In this document: positions 1-5,092 of the stretch, piece after piece
Position numbering within the stretch: position 1 is the stretch's first letter
How the letters are laid out: every line of letters begins with the position of its first letter
Source: Fidelibacterota bacterium
GTDB taxonomy: Bacteria > Fidelibacterota > Fidelibacteria > Fidelibacterales > DSDE01
Direction: 5' to 3'
Length of the DNA stretch: 5,092 bases
NCBI GenBank assembly: GCA_011049095.1
Contig: DSDE01000271.1
Location: forward strand, 1 to 5,092
The notes under the pieces: generated by a model
Seen by the model: only the letters and a program-made list of their open reading frames with translations
Database searches by the model: none
What the model was told of the DNA's origin: nothing
Made by a program: the position numbers and the translations under genes

Positions 1-29
1 GCCTTTCTCAAACAGATTTCAAAACCTGA

Positions 30-1700
30 TTATTTCATGAAAACCATTCGCTTGGCAAGAATCTTATTTCCTGCGCGCATCTGATAGGTATAAACACCGC
101 TGGCAACTGGATTGCCATCATTGTCAAGACCATCCCAGACGACCGAGTGAGTACCGGCTGAATAGCTGTCTTTTGTTAGCGTTGTTACTTTACGTCCTGA
201 CATATCATAAACATTAATCAGAACATCAGAAGCGATATCCAGGGTAAAGCTGATTGAGGTTGTGGGATTGAAAGGATTCGGATGATTTTGGTGAAGCTGG
301 AATGCGCTTGGACCAGAAATAGGGCTGACACTGACTGGATCGGTATTGGGCGAATCGAGAATGATAACCGGCGCGCTGATATTTACACTGGCGTATTCTT
401 CCGAATAGGGAATACTGGTACTGGATGTATAAAGAACTTCCATTCCTTTGTCATCATCAATATTGGCAATTTCAATAACATTCCAGATCCCGCCGCTCGG
501 CAGGTCCTCATAGGCATAGGCGCTGTCAATGATAGAAACTTCCCAATTTGCTGGGTCATCAATGGCGCCACCATTGTAGGCTACCCAGAAAATCATACCA
601 TTAGGCGGGCCGCTATAACGACTGCCAAAGACAAAATCCATATAGCCGTCACCATCAATATCACCCATTGCGCCGCCGCTAAGACGTCCGCCATTGAGCA
701 TATCTTCACCGTTGATATCAAAGAGCTGAGTGCGTTTCAGACTATCTCCATCCTCTTCAAGCAGCCAGATATTCCGTACTGATTCACCATAAGCATATTC
801 TCCAGTAACCATTTCCAAAGTGCCATTACCATCGAGATCACAGACTTGAACAGCGTCAAAACTGATGCCGCCAGGCAGGGGGTCAAGCGCAGTATAAACA
901 TAAGCGCTGCCATCCCAACTAACCTTTGAAATTTCTTTTTCACAGAAAAAGTAGGCATTGCTTCCAAGGACTGCCACATCCCATTTATTATCACCGGTGT
1001 AGCCATCATCTCCACCTGCAAGACTATATTCCAGAGTCCAGGTTTCACTGCCGTCACCATTGTCAGGAATATTATCTACAGATGCAATGCCAATGCGCAT
1101 ACCAGTGGTACGTCCGGCAAAAATGATCTCATCTGTGCCATCGCCATCAATATCTGATACAACACAGCTCATTGGCCTGATGTTCATTCCATCATCTTCT
1201 GTAATGCTCCAACTGGCATTAGGCTCCCAGACACCGTCGTTGTAAACGCCAAAATTGTCGCCTTCGTCGTGTTCATAGACCAAAAAGCGGGCGGGATTTT
1301 GATTTGTGCCCAAGTTGTTTACAACTCCCCACAATAGTTCCATTTTCCCATCCTTATCCAGATCAGTCAACTTTAAAATGGGCCAGGTATTCTGAGCTTC
1401 TACCAGGCTAGTCGGCGCTTCTGCCGACCAAACCAGCGCCCATTCTCCATCATCATCTTGTTCATACTTGTAGATGCGGGGAACCAGTTCACTGGCAGTA
1501 TCATTCCAATTGTCATTGACCATATAGATTTCCAGCTTGCCATCTCCGTCCACATCCACACCGGCAATCATATTGCCAATACCACCGGTATTAACGGTAA
1601 GAGCATCCTCAATTTCCACGTATCCAATACGGGGAAAAATATCAGCCATCAGGGCTGAGACGAGGAAAACACTCATTAGTAACACTGTAACTTTCTTCAT
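30..1700 (-). CDS. Secreted FG-GAP/VCBS-repeat beta-propeller protein with T9SS type A sorting domain
   Basis: The product is 556 residues from the ATG at 1700, which has AGGAG 5 bases upstream; a GTG two codons earlier overlaps that site and is rejected. The signal peptide MKKVTVLLMSVFLVSALMA is cleaved near residues 16-19. The body has FG-GAP/VCBS calcium-loop motifs DxDxDG at residues 49 (DVDGDGKLEI), 113 (DLDKDGKMEL), 183 (DIDGDGTDEI), 288 (DLDGNGTLEM) and 347 (DIDGDGYMDF). There is a degenerate one at 413 (NIDDDKGMEV) and a probable cryptic blade near 236-246 (GDNKWDVAVLG). This suggests a calcium-stabilised seven-bladed propeller, as in integrin alpha-like and many adhesive surface proteins. 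Residues 467-556 are a T9SS type A/FlgD-like sorting domain: HQNHPNPFNP linker, INVYDMSGRKV, VVWDGLDNDG and ASGVYTYQMR...KRMVFMK. Binding or scaffolding at the cell surface is the likely role; no enzyme residues were seen. It lies 31 bases after the PorV-like gene and is the last complete gene of the visible operon. Confidence 0.9.
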   Translation of the reverse strand: MKKVTVLLMSVFLVSALMADIFPRIGYVEIEDALTVNTGGIGNMIAGVDVDGDGKLEIYMVNDNWNDTASELVPRIYKYEQDDDGEWALVWSAEAPTSLVEAQNTWPILKLTDLDKDGKMELLWGVVNNLGTNQNPARFLVYEHDEGDNFGVYNDGVWEPNASWSITEDDGMNIRPMSCVVSDIDGDGTDEIIFAGRTTGMRIGIASVDNIPDNGDGSETWTLEYSLAGGDDGYTGDNKWDVAVLGSNAYFFCEKEISKVSWDGSAYVYTALDPLPGGISFDAVQVCDLDGNGTLEMVTGEYAYGESVRNIWLLEEDGDSLKRTQLFDINGEDMLNGGRLSGGAMGDIDGDGYMDFVFGSRYSGPPNGMIFWVAYNGGAIDDPANWEVSIIDSAYAYEDLPSGGIWNVIEIANIDDDKGMEVLYTSSTSIPYSEEYASVNISAPVIILDSPNTDPVSVSPISGPSAFQLHQNHPNPFNPTTSISFTLDIASDVLINVYDMSGRKVTTLTKDSYSAGTHSVVWDGLDNDGNPVASGVYTYQMRAGNKILAKRMVFMK

Positions 1701-1705
1701 TTCCA

Positions 1706-1710
1706 CTCCT
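1706..1710 (-). promoter_or_regulatory. Shine-Dalgarno site deciding the start of the FG-GAP protein gene
   Basis: AGGAG on the minus strand, preceded by an A-rich stretch, is 5 bases (TGGAA) before the ATG at 1700. It overlaps the upstream in-frame GTG at 1704-1706, which therefore cannot be its start. An A-rich leader before a ribosome site often helps initiation; that part is general knowledge, not shown here. Confidence 0.75.
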
Positions 1711-1731
1711 TTTTTTGGGTTTATTATCTAT

Positions 1732-2688
1732 TTAAAAACCGATCTTGATGCCGAAACGGTGACGACCGCCAAGATATTCCATTGCATTAAATGCATAGTC
1801 TATCTGCATCAAATCGGAAATTTTCAAACCGAGACCAGCGCTGATTCCTTCGATATCAGTGCCAAATTGATAACCAGCTCGGATTACAATACGCTGCATC
1901 CACAATAATTCAGTTCCCAGTCCATATTTTTCAGAACTGTTATTGGTATGAATCATATCAAAAGCGGCGCTAATGGTCAACTGAGACCTGGAATAAATAT
2001 CCATCGATAGTCCGGTACGAAATGTCATCGGCAATGGCCAAGTTTCATAATCACTGCTATCTGTGGAGGAAGCGCTATAATCAAAAAACTTGCCGCTAAA
2101 TTTTGCTTCATTTGAAAAATGGAGGACCGACATACCAATGTTAAGATTTCGATAGCCTGTGCGATACAGGGTACCTAAATCATAAGCAAGCTGACTATAG
2201 TTAGACCTGTCAAAGGATTCGCCAACCATTTTTACATTCAGCCCAAATGAAAACTTATCGGTTAAATATCTGGAAAATGTTAATCCAACAGCATAGCTTG
2301 ACATTGAGAATGTACCATCTCCCATAGGGTTGGCGGCGGTGGTTAGAATTTCATCGCCATAATTAGCAAAAACCGAATTAATGCCAAGCACACCAATTTT
2401 TCCTAAGGAAAAGCCTAGATTAGCAGAGGCAAAAGTAATTTCTGCAGGCCAGTTCACAAAAGAAAAATAGCTGTCGTAATCATTGCTGCCACGTCCTAAT
2501 TCCGCCAGGCCGGCAGGATTGATGAGCATCGAAGCGCTGCCGGTGATAATTGAGGTGCTGGCATTCCCCATTCCCATATTCTGAGTATTTAAATTTACCT
2601 CAAGAAACTGAGCAGTTGCAGTTCCGATTGAGGATGAGGCCCAGAGGCTAATTGTAGAGACGATGAGTCCAAACATAATTTTCTTCAT
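1732..2688 (-). CDS. PorV/PorQ-family outer-membrane beta-barrel protein
   Basis: The product is 318 residues from the ATG at 2688. This start is chosen because GAGGA lies 5 bases upstream; an in-frame ATGATG at 2698-2703 would add five residues and overlap the preceding stop, but has no ribosome site. A signal peptide covers about residues 1-26. The next segment carries the family hallmark: AQFLEVNLNTQNMGMGNAS (26-44), then ASMLINPAGLAEL (52-64). The rest is alternating amphipathic beta strands rich in G, Y and F, ending in HRFGIKIGF with a C-terminal aromatic residue for barrel insertion. The structural family is FadL-like. In Porphyromonas, PorV shuttles T9SS cargo from the translocon to the attachment complex, and PorQ belongs to the attachment complex. 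At 318 residues this protein is shorter than Porphyromonas PorV and nearer PorQ in size, so orthology with either is not claimed. Its place between two putative T9SS cargo genes suggests a dedicated role in their export, an inference. Confidence 0.87.
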   Translation of the reverse strand: MKKIMFGLIVSTISLWASSSIGTATAQFLEVNLNTQNMGMGNASTSIITGSASMLINPAGLAELGRGSNDYDSYFSFVNWPAEITFASANLGFSLGKIGVLGINSVFANYGDEILTTAANPMGDGTFSMSSYAVGLTFSRYLTDKFSFGLNVKMVGESFDRSNYSQLAYDLGTLYRTGYRNLNIGMSVLHFSNEAKFSGKFFDYSASSTDSSDYETWPLPMTFRTGLSMDIYSRSQLTISAAFDMIHTNNSSEKYGLGTELLWMQRIVIRAGYQFGTDIEGISAGLGLKISDLMQIDYAFNAMEYLGGRHRFGIKIGF

Positions 2689-2693
2689 AATAT

Positions 2694-2698
2694 TCCTC
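2694..2698 (-). promoter_or_regulatory. Shine-Dalgarno site deciding the start of the PorV-like gene
   Basis: GAGGA on the minus strand is followed by the 5-base spacer ATATT and the ATG at 2688. The site lies just after the upstream stop codon (TGA, 2700-2702), which overlaps the in-frame ATGATG. Ribosomes finishing the upstream gene would be released directly on it, so translational coupling is likely. Confidence 0.75.
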
Positions 2699-2699
2699 A

Positions 2700-4724
2700 T
2701 CATTTAATTATCACAAATTTGCCGGTTTTTTCACCAACGCTTGATTTTACATGATAGAGATAAACTCCAGGTGCAACTTCCCGATTTGATACACTGATCA
2801 GATCCCATTCTGCTGTTGCTGTATTGGTCTCAGGCGCGCCATCAATTCCACGGATGTCAGTTGCTTTCAACAATCTCACAAAATCACCATCAAGGGTAAA
2901 AATTCGTATTTCGGCGTCTTCTGGCACGTTGATAAAAAAGAGCCTGTCCTTCCAGCGGCGATATGAATCGTCAGCCGGCTCTGGATTATTCCAGGGAGCG
3001 CTGCCATAATATGGATTGGGAACCACACGCAATTCTTCAAGATTCGAGACTCTACTTTTTCCAGTTGCGGTAATGAAGTCCTGTGATTTAACAGAAACCT
3101 CACCATATTTCTCTGATACTGATTCTGTCATAAGCTCATAGGTATAATCGTAGCCAAATTGCACATCTTCATCAAAATAGTGAATCATATTATCTAAAGA
3201 AGCGCTTAACAGTGCATCAAGGGTATCTTTAGTGTAAATACTGAGGGTTTCCCAAATTGGTGCGCCACTGGCATCCTGGGTATTTGACTTACGTAGTGTA
3301 AACTGATGAAAGTTGCTATGCGCCATAGATCCGGCAGGGTCCCAAGCAATATCAGCTCCGATAAAATCATTATTATCGTCAAACATAGCGCCGATCTGTA
3401 CTTTCGATGCTGGAGCAAATTCCGCCAGGTCAATATCAAAACCATCATTTACAATCTGCTTAGCAATCTCCATACTTTTTACCAGCTCGAGGAAGCTATA
3501 AACTCCACCTCGTAGAGGATCACAACCAACACCAACAGCCATTATAACGATAACACTATCACCGGTTGCCAGGGAATCTAGCGGCCCAAAAGTGGTAATG
3601 GCACGATAATCGCCTTCATTCACACCGCCTCCCTGGAAAGGAGGCAACTTAAAAAGCTTATCAAATTTGGTTTTTCCGATCGCGTTTGTCCACTTAGCTG
3701 CATCTCCGGTAAAATCCTGTCCTATGAAGCTCGTGGTGTAGGATTTAGGCTTCAGATATGGTTGGGTATGGAGCATTTTCATACCCAAAACACCAGGAGA
3801 TTGTAAAACCCCGTAAGGATTTGGATTCCCGAAATCGTCGTGGGGATTCGCGTAAAAATAACTATCTTTGTCAATGAGAGAAGTGTCAACCTCACTGTCA
3901 TAGCTGCGGTTGTCTCCATCAAACATTAATGTCAGCGTGCTATCACCCTGGTAGGCGCTGATGGCATTCCATAACTCGCTATCCCGATTCATCTGCCATT
4001 CCATGTAGGGGAATAGCTTCAGCTCGTCCCAACCAGCTGTCAGACACATCGCATGATCATCCCGATTAACAAAATTATCTTCCGCTGCCCAGCTTGGCAA
4101 TTTGCTCACATCACCATCCATTCGGAAAGTAAAATGAAAATCATAAATAGTGCCAGTACTATCTATGACCCCATCTTTATCTTTATCCACACCGACATTT
4201 TTAATAACAAACTTATAGAGCACAAAATCTGAGGCCGATGAGAGCCCATAAGCATAGGTATGCTGTGTAATCTCCAGGCCCAGTGGCACATGTTCATTAC
4301 TAACTGGCACGCCATCCCAAAACTTGCAGACGGTGTGTTCGGCATTTCCATCGAGAAATGTACTTTTTTCGATGAGAGTCAGTGGAGTAAATTCCTTTTC
4401 CTCCGTTGTGCTGACAACTTTTACACCATCCACCACACCGGCGATCCAGAGGCTGCCGCGATACAGGTATGAGTTACCTGATCCGCCAGGCCAATCAGCG
4501 GATGGAGTCCGGTTGGTGTAACTGTCATCACCAATCATTGAGAAATTGGTCACCCGCATCCACATTCGCCCGATTTTGTGATATTCAACGTCAATTTCAG
4601 CGCTATTGGATTTTAAAAGCCTCCAAAAGAATGGTGTTTTTTGAAAATTGAGGCTTTCACCTGCTGCCAATAGACAGCTAACACTAATCAATAGAGTCAA
4701 TATTATTTTATTTTTCATATTCAT
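2700..4724 (-). CDS. Large secreted protein with FN3-like region and FlgD-like/T9SS-type C-terminal domain
   Basis: The product is 674 residues. An N-terminal signal peptide (about residues 1-21, hydrophobic core ILTLLISVSCLLAA) has no good lipobox: the residue three before C17 is serine. Residues 50-100 hold a pattern GRMWMRVTNF...DWPG...YLYRGSLWIAGVVDG that I associate with large uncharacterised exported proteins of FCB phyla. Residues 180-188 (DKDKDGVID) form a canonical calcium-loop pattern. Residues 371-400 carry GDYRAITTFGPL...GDSVIVIMAVGVG. Residues ~437-550 look like a fibronectin III-like domain (IAWDPAG, FTLRKS, W491, FGYDYTYEL). The end, ~565-674, has VVPNPYYG, then RIFTLDGDFVRLL, EWDL and APGVYLYHVK...GKFVIIK, a FlgD-like/T9SS sorting fold. 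It is therefore probably exported to the surface or medium; no catalytic motif was recognised. It sits 16 bases after the TonB receptor gene, and its TGA stop lies 11 bases before the favoured start of the PorV-like gene. AGGAG lies 3 bases before the ATG used here and 9 bases before a second ATG at 4718, so a start two residues later is equally possible. Confidence 0.88.
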   Translation of the reverse strand: MNMKNKIILTLLISVSCLLAAGESLNFQKTPFFWRLLKSNSAEIDVEYHKIGRMWMRVTNFSMIGDDSYTNRTPSADWPGGSGNSYLYRGSLWIAGVVDGVKVVSTTEEKEFTPLTLIEKSTFLDGNAEHTVCKFWDGVPVSNEHVPLGLEITQHTYAYGLSSASDFVLYKFVIKNVGVDKDKDGVIDSTGTIYDFHFTFRMDGDVSKLPSWAAEDNFVNRDDHAMCLTAGWDELKLFPYMEWQMNRDSELWNAISAYQGDSTLTLMFDGDNRSYDSEVDTSLIDKDSYFYANPHDDFGNPNPYGVLQSPGVLGMKMLHTQPYLKPKSYTTSFIGQDFTGDAAKWTNAIGKTKFDKLFKLPPFQGGGVNEGDYRAITTFGPLDSLATGDSVIVIMAVGVGCDPLRGGVYSFLELVKSMEIAKQIVNDGFDIDLAEFAPASKVQIGAMFDDNNDFIGADIAWDPAGSMAHSNFHQFTLRKSNTQDASGAPIWETLSIYTKDTLDALLSASLDNMIHYFDEDVQFGYDYTYELMTESVSEKYGEVSVKSQDFITATGKSRVSNLEELRVVPNPYYGSAPWNNPEPADDSYRRWKDRLFFINVPEDAEIRIFTLDGDFVRLLKATDIRGIDGAPETNTATAEWDLISVSNREVAPGVYLYHVKSSVGEKTGKFVIIK
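3627..3645. repeat. GC-rich inverted repeat inside the 674-residue protein gene
   Basis: GCCTCC at 3627-3632 and GGAGGC at 3640-3645 form a perfect 6-bp stem with a 7-base loop. On the coding strand it reads GCCTCCTTTCCAGGGAGGC and lies in codons 360-366, giving the peptide PPFQGGG. It lacks a U-tract, so it is not a terminator. It may be chance codon use for a proline-proline...glycine-glycine turn. From memory it also resembles CCTCC-TTCC-GGAGG palindromes scattered in some FCB genomes; that resemblance is not tested. Confidence 0.4.
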
Positions 4725-4727
4725 TTA

Positions 4728-4732
4728 CTCCT
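4728..4732 (-). promoter_or_regulatory. Shine-Dalgarno site of the 674-residue secreted protein gene
   Basis: AGGAG on the minus strand lies in the 16-base gap after the TonB receptor stop. Its spacing is 3 bases to the ATG at 4724 and 9 bases to the in-frame ATG at 4718. The two downstream genes both have 5-base spacers, so neither start is clearly favoured. The site itself is convincing. Confidence 0.7.
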
Positions 4733-4740
4733 GGATGAGT

Positions 4741-5092
4741 TTAGTACGCTAATGAAACGCCGAGTTTAAACTGCCGCTCGGCTGGATATATTGTTGGTGT
4801 TTGAATGATTGTATTTGTAAGCTCTTCCCGGTATATGATATTGGGAATTTCATACTCATCAAAATACTGACTGTAGATGCCATAATAAACATCATTATTC
4901 AGCACATTAAAAATATCCAGATATAGCGACAGGGAAAGACCCTGTACATTAAAATTACGGTTAAAGCGGATATCAACATTGGTATAATCAGGAAGCCGTC
5001 GATCATTATTCGCGCCCAGCTTTCCAAATGTAGTCCAGGGTTTGCCGGTCCCATAATCAAACTGAATATTCATCATCCAGTTGCGAGTCACC
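4741..5092 (-). CDS. TonB-dependent outer-membrane receptor, C-terminal fragment (5' end beyond window)
   Basis: Only the last ~116 residues are present; the reading frame is open through the right edge, and the first GTG in it is an internal valine codon rather than a start. The visible part looks like the final strands of a 22-stranded TonB-dependent receptor barrel. It has alternating polar/hydrophobic strands, the segment NVDIRFNRNFNVQGLSLSLY followed by the typical LDIFNVLNND turn, then a loop rich in Y, D and E, and a last strand QFKLGVSLAY ending in an aromatic residue, as outer-membrane barrels need for BAM recognition. Such receptors take up siderophores, cobalamin, glycans or peptides using TonB energy. 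The plug domain and ligand-binding loops lie outside the window, so the substrate cannot be told. The stop TAA is followed after 16 bases by the next gene, suggesting co-transcription. The family call is fairly secure; a TonB-independent barrel is the main alternative. Confidence 0.85.
   Translation of the reverse strand, partial: VTRNWMMNIQFDYGTGKPWTTFGKLGANNDRRLPDYTNVDIRFNRNFNVQGLSLSLYLDIFNVLNNDVYYGIYSQYFDEYEIPNIIYREELTNTIIQTPTIYPAERQFKLGVSLAY

Larger units (their letters stand above)
30..5092 (-). other. Probable operon: TonB receptor, secreted protein, PorV-like barrel, FG-GAP protein
   Basis: Four co-directional genes have gaps of 16, 11 and 31 bases. None of these gaps holds a hairpin with a U-tract or room for a full promoter. 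A GATAAT hexamer at 1723-1728 has no matching upstream element. The promoter must lie upstream of the receptor gene, outside the window. The 29 bases after the last stop show no terminator, so the transcript may continue past the left edge. Confidence 0.7.

Noticed and set aside
282..782. A 166-codon open frame on the plus strand
   Set aside because: It lies wholly antisense to the FG-GAP protein gene, in a region whose repetitive aspartate and glycine codons leave few stops on the opposite strand. It has no recognisable domain and no clear ribosome site, and the minus-strand protein is unmistakable.
1704..1706. GTG start two codons upstream for the FG-GAP protein
   Set aside because: It overlaps the AGGAG ribosome site itself; the ATG at 1700 has correct spacing and gives the usual MKK signal-peptide start.
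1707..1720. T-rich run on the plus strand resembling a terminator tail
   Set aside because: On the transcribed minus strand it is A-rich (AAACCCAAAAAAAGG) and forms the leader to a ribosome site; no stem precedes it and no plus-strand gene ends here.
1723..1728. GATAAT hexamer in the gap before the FG-GAP gene as a possible -10 box
   Set aside because: No -35-like element lies 16-18 bases upstream, and the FCB-type TTTG and TAnnTTTG elements are absent. A single AT-rich hexamer is expected by chance.
1783..1795. Inverted repeat TGCATT-A-AATGCA
   Set aside because: It is short, AT-rich, has a one-base loop and lies inside conserved barrel-coding sequence (YAFNAMEY); chance is sufficient.
1537..1908. 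A 123-codon plus-strand open frame spanning the gap between two genes
   Set aside because: It runs antisense over the 5' end of the FG-GAP gene and the 3' end of the PorV-like gene, has no domain pattern, and its residues follow from the reverse complement of the conserved minus-strand proteins.
4660..4724. Possible lipoprotein signal (C17) in the 674-residue protein
   Set aside because: The residues before the cysteine are S-V-S; a lipobox needs a leucine, valine or isoleucine three before the cysteine. A signal peptidase I site near LLAAG is more likely.

Overview
All supported genes in this window lie on the minus strand, packed head to tail with gaps of 11 to 31 bases, so they read as part of one operon transcribed from high to low coordinates. 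In transcription order they are: the C-terminal end of a TonB-dependent outer-membrane receptor (cut by the right window edge); a ~674-residue secreted protein with a FlgD-like/T9SS-type C-terminal domain; a ~318-residue outer-membrane beta-barrel of the PorV/PorQ family; and a ~556-residue secreted FG-GAP/VCBS-repeat protein with a classic T9SS type A sorting domain. The last gene ends 30 bases from the left edge, and no terminator is visible in the remaining bases.

The likely host is a bacterium of the FCB superphylum. C-terminal domains with an HPNPFNP linker and a GVY-x-Y...K ending, a PorV-like barrel, and TonB receptors ending in an aromatic residue are typical of Marinimicrobia, Calditrichota, KSB1-like lineages, Cloacimonadota and Ignavibacteria. 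The sequence alone does not decide among them. The Shine-Dalgarno sites (AGGAG or GAGGA) are clear, and base composition looks moderate and even across the window, with no sign of recent transfer, mobile elements, RNA genes or CRISPR.

The genes can be read together as an outer-membrane and cell-surface module. The receptor would import a substrate. The two large signal-peptide proteins look like type IX secretion (T9SS) cargo destined for the surface or medium. The PorV-like barrel encoded between them belongs to the family whose founding member carries T9SS cargo from the translocon to the attachment complex. That the barrel serves these particular cargo proteins is inference from gene order. 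The substrate of the system cannot be read from this window.

No strong candidate for a wholly new system was found. The points most worth a second look are the cargo-PorV-cargo order, the non-SusD protein in the position a SusD would take beside a TonB receptor, the likely seven-bladed propeller with one cryptic blade, and a small GC-rich inverted repeat inside a coding region.
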